64,000 nt of DNA, taken from positions 124,001 through 188,000 of the forward strand of contig NZ_CP115670.1 in assembly GCF_027886475.1 (NCBI RefSeq), in the 5' to 3' direction. This document shows, in pieces, positions 24,420 through 33,114 of the stretch. The DNA is from Corynebacterium sp. SCR221107. Lineage in GTDB: Bacteria; Actinomycetota; Actinomycetes; Mycobacteriales; Mycobacteriaceae. Position 1 is the stretch's first letter. Each line of letters starts with the position of its first letter. Made by a program: the position numbers and the translations under genes. The notes under the pieces were generated by a model that worked only from the letters and a program-made list of their open reading frames with translations, was not told the origin of the DNA and did no database searches.

Positions 24420-25886
24420 ATGGCTATTCTTACCCCAGGAAAATCATCTGGCAGCAGCGCCGCGGGCTTCGCGCCCAGCGCCACCGCCACCACGACCGCC
24501 GGACGCACCGCGCTTTCCTCCGGAAGCCTCGGCGTTGGATCGATCGTCTTCATGGTCATCGCGGCGGCCGCGCCGCTGACAGTGATCGCCGGTGCCTTGC
24601 CACTGGGCATGGTCAGCGGCAATGGTGCTGGTTATCCCGCGATGTATGCCATCTGCGCGCTCATCCTCCTGATCTTCTCGGTGGGGCTGACGACGATGTC
24701 GCGCCGCATCCGTGAACCAGGCGCATTCTTCTCCTATGTGGAGGCGGCCACCAACCGTAAGCTGGGCATGGGCACCGCCTACCTTGCCATCCTGACCTAT
24801 ACGGCGGTGCAGTTCGCGGTCTACGCCTATCTCGGTGTGCAGCTGGCCCACGTGGTGGCCCTGACCGGCCTGGAGCTTCCGTGGTGGCTATACACCCTGC
24901 TCATGGTCGGTGTTGTTGGCCTGTTGGGCTACCGTGACATTGAGCTGAGCTCCAAGGCCCTGGGCGTGGCCCTGATCGCCGAGATCGCCATTACCGTCCT
25001 GATCATCGGTGGCGTCATCATCAAGGGCGGGGCCAATGGCCTGGGCCTGAGCTCCTTCGAGCCTTCCGCAGTGATGTCCGGCACCCCGGGGGTGGGCCTC
25101 ATGCTGGCGCTGGCCGGTTTCATCGGCTTCGAATCCACCACCGTCTTCCGCAGCGAGGCAAAGGACCCGGAGACCACCATCCCGCGCGCCACCTACATCG
25201 CCATCCTGGTCATCGGCGTGTTCTACACCGTTTCCGGTTGGGCCATCGTCGAGGCCTGGGGCGCGGACAATGTCCTCGAGGCCGCCGCCGCTGACCCGGA
25301 GGGCATGGTGATCACCACCGCCGTGAACTACGTGGGTGCCTGGGCCGGTGTCGTGGTGCAGGTCCTGCTTTTGACCAGCCTTTTTGCCGCCGCTCTTTCC
25401 TTCCACAACGTCATCACCCGCTATCAGCACGCCGTTGCCCTCAAGGGCTGCCTGCCGGCACCGATCGCCCTTATCCACGAACGTCACCAGTCCCCGCACA
25501 TCTCCTCTGTGGTTCAGACCGTCACCATCGCCATTCTGACGCTTGCGTCTGTGGTCGTCGGACTGGATCCCGTCATGGAACTGTTCACCTGGTTCTCTGG
25601 GCTTGCCACCTTCACCATCGTGCTGCTCATGCTGGTGGTTGACCTGGCAATTCTGTACTACTTCCGCACCCACCCGGCCGGCAAGGATTCCGCCTTCAAG
25701 CGCATCTACGCACCGATCCTGGCCCTGATCGGCCTCGGCGTTGCGGCCTTCTTCATCACGATGAACCTGGTCAGCCTGGTAGGCGGCTCCGTCGCCGTCG
25801 CGTGGGCTCTGGGCCTGTCCGCGCCGGTGGTGTTCTTGGGTGGCTGGCTGGCAGCGCACCTGACCAAGGAGCCGGAATTGAGCTAG
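24420..25886 (+). CDS. APC family amino acid / amine permease
   Basis: This 488-residue transporter has about twelve membrane helices after a 30-residue Ala/Thr/Ser-rich N-terminus. Family features include SLGVGSIVFMVIAAAAPLTV in helix 1 and GFIGFESTTVFRSEAKDP between helices 6 and 7. It most resembles the actinobacterial amino acid / polyamine permeases. The ATG at 24420 follows an extended AAGGAGAGGGGAG. With divergent amine oxidase genes, it probably imports the amine or amino acid they degrade. A strong terminator follows. Confidence 0.88.
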   Translation: MAILTPGKSSGSSAAGFAPSATATTTAGRTALSSGSLGVGSIVFMVIAAAAPLTVIAGALPLGMVSGNGAGYPAMYAICALILLIFSVGLTTMSRRIREPGAFFSYVEAATNRKLGMGTAYLAILTYTAVQFAVYAYLGVQLAHVVALTGLELPWWLYTLLMVGVVGLLGYRDIELSSKALGVALIAEIAITVLIIGGVIIKGGANGLGLSSFEPSAVMSGTPGVGLMLALAGFIGFESTTVFRSEAKDPETTIPRATYIAILVIGVFYTVSGWAIVEAWGADNVLEAAAADPEGMVITTAVNYVGAWAGVVVQVLLLTSLFAAALSFHNVITRYQHAVALKGCLPAPIALIHERHQSPHISSVVQTVTIAILTLASVVVGLDPVMELFTWFSGLATFTIVLLMLVVDLAILYYFRTHPAGKDSAFKRIYAPILALIGLGVAAFFITMNLVSLVGGSVAVAWALGLSAPVVFLGGWLAAHLTKEPELS

Positions 25887-25949
25887 CGGTGGTCGACAAC
25901 GCAGCGTCGTCGCCTCCCGCCTGCGGCACCACCAATTGCGCGCAAGAAA

Positions 25950-25993
25950 AAACAGGAAACAGCAAAGCTTGTCGGGCTTGCTGTTTCCTGTTT
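25950..25993 (+). terminator. Terminator of the APC permease gene
   Basis: The arm AAACAGGAAACAGCAAAGC (25950-25968) pairs with GCTTGCTGTTTCCTGTTT (25976-25993), about 18 bp with a single bulge. It is A+T-rich and works in either direction for the two converging genes. Confidence 0.85.
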
Positions 25994-26090
25994 GCTGTTT
26001 GCTGTCGCCCTTTGTCCGGCTGGTATCTGCTTGACGACGTCCCCAAGGCGCGCACCTCCACGATCGGCAGTGCCGGGGTTCGAGGTGGGG

Positions 26091-26103
26091 GACGTCGGCA
26101 AGC
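26091..26103 (+). repeat. Dispersed intergenic repeat, copy 10
   Basis: GACGTCGGCAAGC, one mismatch to consensus, 87 bp from the end of the hydrolase gene. Confidence 0.6.
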
Positions 26104-26189
26104 ATGCGGCAAGCACCGCACACCGGGCTGGCCGCGCAAGGGGCACAGGGTGCGCGGGCTCGGGCTATGCGGGCTGTACGGCTGTACGG

Positions 26190-27119
26190 CTAGCTGGCGA
26201 GGAACTCGGCGACGTCGCGCACGCGCTGGCGGGCCACGGCCGGGGTGGAAAGGCGGTGCTCAGAGACGTATTCGCGCACCTGAACCTGCTCCGGTTCTTC
26301 CGCCCACGGGTAGTGGCCGGCGACCTTGTCGTGGGTGGCTACCTGCATGAGGGTGCGCGGCCAGGTGTGCGGATCGGTGAAATTCCGTCCGTCACGCAAT
26401 TCATCGGGTAACACATCCAGCGTGAGATGCGGGTAGGTAAGAACCACACCATCGAAGGCGTCCGCACACAACGTCGCTAGCGCGCCGCCGGAGGAATAAC
26501 CCCACGCATACAGCGCGTCCGGGTTGTGGTTGCTGCGCACCCACTGCGCCGCGGCATAGACGGCATCGATGACCTCGTTGAGGGTGTGCGCAGGCAGCAG
26601 GGGGTAATCCAGGTCCACGATCGTGGTGCCTGACAGCTCGGCGGCGCCGGCAACCTCGGGGCGCCAGGCGTTGTCGAGCGCGACGCCGGAGCCGCGCCAC
26701 CAGCCGCCGAAGTGCAGGCTGATCGCCCACTTACCGTTCGGCTTTGATGGGGTAAACACCTGCGCGTGAAGCTCGGGCAGGTCGGTGACGGTGACATCGC
26801 CGGGGAAGGCCACGCCCGGCATCGCATGATCGACCGCGGAGCCCAGCATCAGCATGGCCGCGTGCGTGGTGCGATCGGCAAGGCGGGCGTCGTAGGTGTC
26901 GGCGACCTCGGCGTCGGAGGGCTCCTCCGACCACGGCGGGTTCTTGGTGGGCACCTCGTAGTGGGCGTAAATATAGGAGGCGAGCTGCTCAAGCTGCTCC
27001 TCCGGGGACAGCTCACGGTCAACGCCACCGACCTGGAACTGCTCGCGCATACGCGCTTCCTCGGCCGTAGCCTGCTGATTCTTGTCTTCAGATGGATTCA
27101 CATCCTGCGGATTTGTCAT
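26190..27119 (-). CDS. Alpha/beta hydrolase (esterase, HSL-like)
   Basis: This 309-residue hydrolase has HFGGWWRGSG, corresponding to the oxyanion-hole HGGG/HGGW region of hormone-sensitive-lipase-like esterases, the DLDYPLLPAHTLNEVIDAV segment, and the nucleophile elbow GYSSGG. The C-terminal histidine is probably in VATHDKVAGHY. The first 30 residues are polar and lack a signal peptide, so it is cytoplasmic. The substrate is unknown. It converges on the permease gene and is divergent from the maltokinase-cap gene. Confidence 0.83.
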   Translation of the reverse strand: MTNPQDVNPSEDKNQQATAEEARMREQFQVGGVDRELSPEEQLEQLASYIYAHYEVPTKNPPWSEEPSDAEVADTYDARLADRTTHAAMLMLGSAVDHAMPGVAFPGDVTVTDLPELHAQVFTPSKPNGKWAISLHFGGWWRGSGVALDNAWRPEVAGAAELSGTTIVDLDYPLLPAHTLNEVIDAVYAAAQWVRSNHNPDALYAWGYSSGGALATLCADAFDGVVLTYPHLTLDVLPDELRDGRNFTDPHTWPRTLMQVATHDKVAGHYPWAEEPEQVQVREYVSEHRLSTPAVARQRVRDVAEFLAS

Positions 27120-27353
27120 GCCCCCATGCTACGCGGTGATGTATCTGTCCACGATTGCGGGTGAGACCCGCATGACAGGCACCACTCCGATGGGGTTAAA
27201 CTCACGCCGCGACAAGCGATAAAGGGTAGAAATGAGTTACTCCACAAAGGAAACGGGATCGAGAAGACAGGACCACATAACGGGCACGGTGCGTGCAAGT
27301 CCGACGGCGCCTCGTACGCACTCGTCCACTCGGGTTGAGAAGGGGATTTGGCC

Positions 27354-27995
27354 ATGGCACGCAAGCAAGCGCAGATTTATCAAGCAACGCTGACGCCCAC
27401 GAAGCAGGAGATCGCGAACAAGTGGGTGGGGCGCTTTTCACACCTTGGCTCCTACCGCCTCGTGGACCCGGAAGGGGAGGTGGGAATCGAATCACTCATC
27501 GGCCTTGACGATGACGATCGCCTCATTCAGATTCCGCTGACCTACCGTTCGAGCCTGCTGGATCCGGCGCATTCCCTCGGGACGATCGAGCACAGCGTGC
27601 TGGGAACCCGCTATGTCTCCAATGCCCTCGGCGATCCGGTGGCGGTTGCCGAATTCATCCGGGTCATCGTCAACGGCGAGGAAGGTGCGGAGTTCTCGAA
27701 CGGCACCCAGCCTGCCTTGAACATCGTGGGTTCCGGTCCGCGCCCCGGCGAGGAGGACCTTGTCATCGGTGCGGTGACCCTGCGTGAAGTAACCCGTCAG
27801 CGCGCGGTCGGCTGGGCCAAGGTCAACGGGAAAAACCGTGGCTTCATCCTGCGCATGCCGCAGATCCTGGTGCCGGAGTGGCACCAGTCGCGCGGGCACA
27901 CGGTCTCTCCGCTGCGCATAGTAGGGCAAACGAATGAGGATCCGGACACCAAGCTCGTCGTCGCCGAGCTTGGATGGACAGATCTGCCACGATAA
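27354..27995 (+). CDS. Stand-alone maltokinase N-terminal cap domain protein
   Basis: This 213-residue protein resembles the N-terminal cap of actinobacterial maltokinase: RFSHLGSYRLVDPEGEVGIE, IQIPLTYRSSLLDPAHSLG and the hallmark GTIEHSVLGTRYVSNALGDP. No kinase domain follows. A second half (about residues 120-213) holds a strand-rich region of unknown type. AGGGG lies 8 nt before the ATG at 27354. Free cap proteins of this kind are frequent in actinobacteria but uncharacterised. Confidence 0.75.
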   Translation: MARKQAQIYQATLTPTKQEIANKWVGRFSHLGSYRLVDPEGEVGIESLIGLDDDDRLIQIPLTYRSSLLDPAHSLGTIEHSVLGTRYVSNALGDPVAVAEFIRVIVNGEEGAEFSNGTQPALNIVGSGPRPGEEDLVIGAVTLREVTRQRAVGWAKVNGKNRGFILRMPQILVPEWHQSRGHTVSPLRIVGQTNEDPDTKLVVAELGWTDLPR

Positions 27996-28013
27996 AGATA
28001 TTGACCTGCAAGG

Positions 28014-28049
28014 ATGCTCACCGCTGCCACAATGTGCGGCGGTGGGCAT
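28014..28049 (+). terminator. Stem-loop after the cap-domain gene
   Basis: ATGCTCACCGC (28014-28024) and GCGGTGGGCAT (28039-28049) pair with one wobble; no clear T run follows. Confidence 0.5.
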
Positions 28050-28141
28050 TCGCGCATGTGCGTGGGGGAAGGGGTGGCTATAGCTGGTGAATAAAATCAG
28101 TTTCACGTGTGATTGGTGGCCGGGTGGGGGGTGGATTTCCA

Positions 28142-28161
28142 TTTCTATTATTGAATAGAAA
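28142..28161. promoter_or_regulatory. CTAT-N6-ATAG operator 5 (perfect)
   Basis: TTTCTAT and ATAGAAA with a 6-nt centre, perfectly inverted, about 120 bp upstream of the aminotransferase gene. Confidence 0.7.
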
Positions 28162-28179
28162 AGCTTCGGGATAAGATAC

Positions 28180-28193
28180 CTATAGCTCAACAG
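28180..28193. promoter_or_regulatory. CTAT-N6-ATAG operator 6 (degenerate)
   Basis: CTAT, six bases, ACAG. Its centre is 35 bp from operator 5, the same spacing as between operators 1 and 2; more half-sites follow at 28210-28235. Confidence 0.45.
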
Positions 28194-28280
28194 GAAACGG
28201 GTAGTTTACCTATTGAGCGTGTCTTTATTCGATAGGCCCCTTCGACGTTAATAAGGGCAAATGTGTAAAAAGGGGATCGA

Positions 28281-29627
28281 ATGCCAATCCCGAAGTCAGA
28301 AGCTGGAAAAGTCGCCTACGCACTAGACCGCTCTCATGTATTTCACTCCTGGTCGGCACAGGACAAGATCGACCCGCTCGTGTTCGAAACGGGCGAAGGC
28401 TCCTACCTCATCGACGCCGACGGCAAGCGCTATCTGGACTTTTCCTCCCAGTTAGTGTTCACCAACATTGGCCACCAGCACCCGAAGCTGGTCGAAGCCA
28501 TCAAGGCTCAGGCCGACAAACTGTGCACCATCGCGCCGGGGCATGCCGTCTACAGCCGTGGCCAGGCAGCAAAGCTCATCACCGATCACCTGCCGGAAGG
28601 CATCAACAAGGTGATGTTTACCAACGGCGGCGCCGACGCCGTCGAACACGCCATCCGCATGGCTCGCCTGCACACCGGCCGCTACAAGGTATTGTCGCAG
28701 TTCCGCAGCTACCACGGCGCAACGCAGCAGGCGATGAACATCTCCGGCGACAATCGTCGCTGGCCCAACGACTACGGCGCCGGCGCCACCGTGCGCTTCT
28801 TCGGCCCCTTCCTCTACCGCAGCGCCTACAACGCCACCACGGAGGAGGAGGAATGCCAGCGCGCACTCGAGGCGCTGGAAAACACCATCGCCTTCGAGGG
28901 GCCGGACGCCTTCGCCGCCATCATCTTGGAATCCATCCCGGGCACCGCCGGCTTCATGCCCCCGCCTGCCGGGTTCCTCGCGGGCGTGCGCAAGATCTGC
29001 GACCGCTACGGCATCGTGATGATCTTGGACGAGGTCATGGTTGGTTTCGGCCGCACCGGCACCTGGTTTGCCCTCGACCACTATGACGTGACCCCGGACC
29101 TGGTGACGTTTGCCAAGGGCGTCAACTCCGGCTATGTCCCGCTCGGCGGCGTGGGCATCAGCGATGCCATCGCCGCCACCTTCGCCGAGCGGGCCTACCC
29201 GGGTGGTTTGACCTACTCCGGGCACCCGCTGGCCACGGCTGCCGCCGCGGCCACCATCGAAATCATGGAGGAAGAAGGCATCGTCGACAACGCCCGCCAC
29301 CTAGGCGAGGATATCTTCGGGCCGGAACTAGAAAAGCTCAAGGCCAAGCACCCCAGCATCGGCGATGTCCGAGGACTTGGTGCATTCTGGGCCCTCGAGC
29401 TGGTCACCGACCGGGAGTCCAAGACCCCGCTGTCGCCGTATGGCACCGTCAACGAGCAGATGGCCAAGGTCTTAAAGGCCTGCACGGAGCAGGGGTTGCT
29501 GGTGTTTAACAGCATGCACCGCATCCACCTGACCCCGCCGCTCAACCTCAGCGACGAGGATGCGCTCAAGGGTCTGGCTATCCTCGATGCCGCATTGGAT
29601 GTCGCGGATTCCTTCTACGGCGCGTAG
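28281..29627 (+). CDS. Class III PLP-dependent aminotransferase (taurine/beta-alanine:pyruvate type)
   Basis: This 448-residue fold-type I aminotransferase has TNGGADAVEHAIRMAR (phosphate region), ILDEVMVGFGRTG, and the PLP lysine at residue 279 in TFAKGVNSGYVPLGG. The overall pattern fits omega-amino acid:pyruvate transaminases such as taurine--pyruvate aminotransferase. The TauCAB-type transporter and an alcohol dehydrogenase follow on the same strand, which supports an omega-amino sulfonate substrate. Conversion of taurine to sulfoacetaldehyde is inferred; beta-alanine, GABA or a diamine are alternatives. It is preceded by CTAT-N6-ATAG operators. Confidence 0.85.
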   Translation: MPIPKSEAGKVAYALDRSHVFHSWSAQDKIDPLVFETGEGSYLIDADGKRYLDFSSQLVFTNIGHQHPKLVEAIKAQADKLCTIAPGHAVYSRGQAAKLITDHLPEGINKVMFTNGGADAVEHAIRMARLHTGRYKVLSQFRSYHGATQQAMNISGDNRRWPNDYGAGATVRFFGPFLYRSAYNATTEEEECQRALEALENTIAFEGPDAFAAIILESIPGTAGFMPPPAGFLAGVRKICDRYGIVMILDEVMVGFGRTGTWFALDHYDVTPDLVTFAKGVNSGYVPLGGVGISDAIAATFAERAYPGGLTYSGHPLATAAAAATIEIMEEEGIVDNARHLGEDIFGPELEKLKAKHPSIGDVRGLGAFWALELVTDRESKTPLSPYGTVNEQMAKVLKACTEQGLLVFNSMHRIHLTPPLNLSDEDALKGLAILDAALDVADSFYGA

Positions 29628-30112
29628 AAGAAACCCACACCCCACGGGGGCCTGTCACGGCGCCAAGTCCCACGGCCAGCGTTGACACTCCAGCCCCCAC
29701 ACCTTCGCCCCGGCAGCCACCGTGCCGGGGCAGGGCAAAAACTCAAGCGCCTTCATGCACGTGCGCACCACGCGCACGTCCTGCGCCATCACGCGCGGCT
29801 TAAGACCGCGCACCCACCCCACGCGAGTTGCGTGCGCCCTACCTAGCGATGACCATCCACGCATCATCCGCGCTGTGCCTCCACCCAATCCCAGGACAGG
29901 AATGACAACACCAGGGGTTGAACAGGCCTGAAGACACAGGCGGGTGATGTGGGCAGCGGCCATCGGCAGGCAGGGCACAACAACCGCACACACCGAACGA
30001 GATGGTGTGTCCACCTTCGTTTCTTTAGCGCGCGGGGATCGCACACAGCGTGAGCACCAAATAGGGAATTGACCAGCAATAACTGCAATGACTATGGAAA
30101 AGGGGAGCGCTC
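29628..30112. other. Gene-free interval between aminotransferase and transporter genes
   Basis: There is no credible gene. A perfect 8-bp stem-loop CCCCGGCA/TGCCGGGG at 29708-29730 may end or attenuate the aminotransferase transcript. The 80 bp before 30113 are A+T-richer and probably hold the transporter promoter. Confidence 0.6.
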
Positions 30113-30934
30113 ATGCTCAACAAGGGGATGACAAAGAAAAATAAGCTGATCCTGCAAATCTCAGTATTCATCGGCTTTATCGCCCTATGGTGGCTGATCA
30201 CCGCCTCGGGTTCCATCAGGGAGGTCTTCCTGCCCCGCCCGGCATCGGTTGTCGAGGCGTTCATCAGCGCCAACGGCTGCCACCCGGTCGCCGAAGGGTC
30301 TAGCCGCATGGCCTGCGGTGAGCAAAACTACTTCCTGTGGCAGCACGTCCTCGCCAGCCTGCAGCGCATCGGCATCGGTGTGGGCCTCGCCCTCATCTTC
30401 GGCGTGGCCTTGGGCTTCCTCATGGGAATGGTGGAGTGGCTCTACGTCGCGGTCGAGCCGGGTCTGAACTTCCTGCGTTCGCTGCCACCGCTGGGCTACA
30501 TCGGCCTGCTCATCGTGTGGTTCGGCGTGGGGGACACCTCCAAGATCTGGCTGCTGTTCTTAGCCGCCTTCGCACCCATCGTCTTGGGCACCATCTCCGG
30601 TGTGCGCAACACCCAGCAAGACCGCATCCTTGCCGCGTACACCCTGGGTGCCAACCCATTTAACCTGCTGACCAAGGTCATCTTCCCCTCGGCGCTGCCG
30701 GATGTCCTCGCAGGCATCCGCCTGTCCGTGGGTTTTGCATGGACCACCGTGGTCGCCGCCGAGCTCAACAACGGTATCCCCGGCATCGGCGGACTGGCCT
30801 ACGTTTCCGGCACGCAGCTGAACACGGCGTTGACCATCGCCTGCATCATCTTGATTGGCATCGCCGCATTGCTTCTCGACGCAGTGCTTAAGTGGCTGAC
30901 CAAGCTCCTGGTCCCGTGGCAGGGCAAGGCTTAA
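30113..30934 (+). CDS. TauC-type ABC transporter permease
   Basis: This 273-residue membrane protein has six predicted helices and the SsuC/TauC EAA loop (AAYTLGANPFNLLTKVIFPSALPDVLAGIRL). An insertion between helices 1 and 2 (about residues 50-75) contains two cysteines. The first gene of the transporter block; AAGGGGAG precedes the ATG. With the binding protein and ATPase downstream it would import taurine or a related sulfonate. Confidence 0.88.
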   Translation: MLNKGMTKKNKLILQISVFIGFIALWWLITASGSIREVFLPRPASVVEAFISANGCHPVAEGSSRMACGEQNYFLWQHVLASLQRIGIGVGLALIFGVALGFLMGMVEWLYVAVEPGLNFLRSLPPLGYIGLLIVWFGVGDTSKIWLLFLAAFAPIVLGTISGVRNTQQDRILAAYTLGANPFNLLTKVIFPSALPDVLAGIRLSVGFAWTTVVAAELNNGIPGIGGLAYVSGTQLNTALTIACIILIGIAALLLDAVLKWLTKLLVPWQGKA

Positions 30935-31016
30935 CGCACCGGAAACAGCCCACACCGCAGCTGCCGCAAGGCAGCCCGAAGCATCTGCCAGAGAAAACAC
31001 ACTAAGGGGAACAAAG

Positions 31017-32102
31017 ATGGCTATCAACCTTCAACCAAGCAAGATCTGCTCGAGCCGCGCCATTGCCTTGGCGGCGGTACTGACCCCGGCACTTTTTGCC
31101 ACCGCCTGCGTCGGCCCGCCCGCCAACGAGCTGGCTGAGAAGTGGGGCATGATCGAGTCCAACGCCTCGGAATGCCCGGTGGCGGTGGACGAGACCGTCA
31201 CCGACACCGTCAACATCGGCTACCAGCCACTGCCGGTGGGCGACATGCTCGTCTACGAACGCGGCCTGCTCGAGGCCTGTATGCCCAATGCCACCATCAA
31301 CTGGCAGCGCTTCGAATCCAGCGCGGAGATCGTCCAGACCTTCGGCACCGGCGACCTCGACATCGTCACCCTGGGTTCCCCGGGCACCTCCCGCTCGCTG
31401 AGCAAGCCCCTGGCCTACGACGCGAAGGTCATCTGGGTTCACGACAAGATCGGCACCGCGGAGGCGCTGGTTGCCCGCGACCCGAACATCACCTCCATCA
31501 CGGACCTCAAGGGCAAGTCGGTGGCCGTGGCCTCGGCATCGACCGTCCACTACGCGCTGCTGCGCTCCATGGAAGACGCGGGCATGACCGCCAACGACGT
31601 GAAGCTGGTATTCATGGGCCCGGACAAGATCCTGGCGGGCTGGCACACCGGCTCCCTGGACGCCACCTGGATCTGGGAGCCGACGCTATCGGAGATCAAG
31701 AAGGACGCCCACGTGGTCATGACCTCCGAGGACGCGGCAAATATCGGCGCCCCAACCTATGACCTGTCCATGGCGCGCCGGGAGTTTACCGAGCAAAGCC
31801 CCGAGTTCCTCAAGAAGTGGTGGGAGCTGGAGGACTACGCCGCCCGCGAGATCAACCGCGACCCCGAGGGGGCGGCCGCATCCGTGGCCATCCCGCTGGG
31901 CGCGGAGGCCGCCACCGTGCGCGAGCAGTTCAAGGGCTACACCTACCCGACGATCGAGGAGATCCAGGGCGAGGATCTGCTCGGCGGCGGCATCGGCGAC
32001 CACCTGCACTCCGCGGCCCAGTTCCTCAACTCCGTGGGTGAGATCGACAAGGAATCCGATCTGAGCTACTACCGCGAGGCTCTCCTCGTGCCGAAGATCT
32101 AG
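31017..32102 (+). CDS. TauA-type substrate-binding lipoprotein
   Basis: This 361-residue protein begins with a lipoprotein signal peptide ending FATAC. It follows the TauA pattern closely: [66 protein letters not shown], and [13 protein letters not shown]. TauA binds taurine; most of the residues matched are in the domain cores, so a related aminosulfonate or amine is possible. It is 82 bp downstream of the permease gene, with AAGGGG before the ATG. Confidence 0.88.
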   Translation: MAINLQPSKICSSRAIALAAVLTPALFATACVGPPANELAEKWGMIESNASECPVAVDETVTDTVNIGYQPLPVGDMLVYERGLLEACMPNATINWQRFESSAEIVQTFGTGDLDIVTLGSPGTSRSLSKPLAYDAKVIWVHDKIGTAEALVARDPNITSITDLKGKSVAVASASTVHYALLRSMEDAGMTANDVKLVFMGPDKILAGWHTGSLDATWIWEPTLSEIKKDAHVVMTSEDAANIGAPTYDLSMARREFTEQSPEFLKKWWELEDYAAREINRDPEGAAASVAIPLGAEAATVREQFKGYTYPTIEEIQGEDLLGGGIGDHLHSAAQFLNSVGEIDKESDLSYYREALLVPKI

Positions 32103-32111
32103 CAGCCGCCA

Positions 32112-32124
32112 GGCGTCGGCAAGC
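32112..32124 (+). repeat. Dispersed intergenic repeat, copy 11
   Basis: GGCGTCGGCAAGC 9 bp after the tauA-like stop codon, inside the transporter operon. Confidence 0.7.
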
Positions 32125-32200
32125 AAAAACGCACCAGCAACGCCACGCAGTCCCAGCAAGCGAAACCACAAGCGAGAAAAGAAAAGAGGGGGCGACGAAG

Positions 32201-33043
32201 ATGCCAACCTATTTCGAACCGAACTCGAGTACCAGCCCGGTCATCGAGATCGACAACGTCACCCAGACCTACTCCACCGACAAAGGCGAGCAGATTCTTG
32301 CGCTGTCAGAGACCAACCTGGTGGTCGAGCCAGGCGAGTTCGTCTGCATCGTCGGCCCGTCCGGCTGTGGCAAATCCACCATGTTGAAGATGATCGCGGG
32401 CTTTCTCGAGCCCTCCACCGGCGAGATCCGGCTCAACGGCAACGCCATCTCCAAACCCGGCAAAGACCGCGGCGTGGTATTCCAGCACGCCAACCTCTAT
32501 CCGTGGATGAGCGTGCGCGAGAATGTCGCCCTCTACGGCGTGTTCCAGAACATCCCCAAGAAGGAACGCACCGCCACCGCGGAGAAATACCTGGCGATGG
32601 TCGGCCTCGAGGACTTCATGGACCGCAAGCCCTACGAGCTCTCCGGCGGCATGCAGCAGCGCTGCCAGATCGCCCGCGTGCTCGCGGCCAACCCCGAGAT
32701 CGTGCTCATGGACGAGCCCTTCGGCGCGCTTGACCCGCACACCCGCGAGCGCCTCCAGCTGGAGCTGCTCGACATCTGGCGGGAGCTGCGACGCACCTAC
32801 TTCTTTATCACCCACTCGGTAGAAGAGGCCGTACTGCTGTCCACCCGCACGCTGGTGATGAGCCCGCGGCCCGGCCGGGTCATCAAAGACCTGCGGATCG
32901 AGATCGGGGATGGCACACTCAGTGACGAGGAGAAACTCGAGCATCCCGACTTCGCCCGCTATTGCAAGGAGATCACCTCGCTCATCCGTGAGACCGAGGA
33001 CGCCCTCACCGAAGAGCTGGAAAAAGAAGCAACGCGAAGCTAG
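32201..33043 (+). CDS. TauB-type ABC transporter ATPase
   Basis: This 280-residue ATPase has Walker [10 protein letters not shown], the Q-loop in [11 protein letters not shown], signature LSGGMQQR, Walker [13 protein letters not shown] and H-loop ITHSVEEA. The C-terminal 40 residues form a helical extension typical of the SsuB/TauB group. It powers the TauC/TauA importer. The order permease, binding protein, ATPase is compact and co-directional. Confidence 0.9.
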   Translation: MPTYFEPNSSTSPVIEIDNVTQTYSTDKGEQILALSETNLVVEPGEFVCIVGPSGCGKSTMLKMIAGFLEPSTGEIRLNGNAISKPGKDRGVVFQHANLYPWMSVRENVALYGVFQNIPKKERTATAEKYLAMVGLEDFMDRKPYELSGGMQQRCQIARVLAANPEIVLMDEPFGALDPHTRERLQLELLDIWRELRRTYFFITHSVEEAVLLSTRTLVMSPRPGRVIKDLRIEIGDGTLSDEEKLEHPDFARYCKEITSLIRETEDALTEELEKEATRS

Positions 33044-33114
33044 GTATCGAGCAATCTAGATACCGTGCAGCACACAGATTTCAGAAGCAACAACCAACAG
33101 CAAGGAGAAAATGA

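Larger units (their letters stand above)
25887..26189. other. Gene-free interval between convergent genes
   Basis: It contains the permease terminator and one dispersed-repeat copy; nothing else is recognisable. Confidence 0.7.

Noticed and set aside
24888..26123. 411-codon frame opposite the APC permease
   Set aside because: Shadow of a clearly coding membrane protein gene; no domain.
29655..30044. Minus-strand frame of 129 codons between the aminotransferase and transporter genes
   Set aside because: Arg/Pro-rich, no start signal, typical of antisense frames in G+C-rich DNA.
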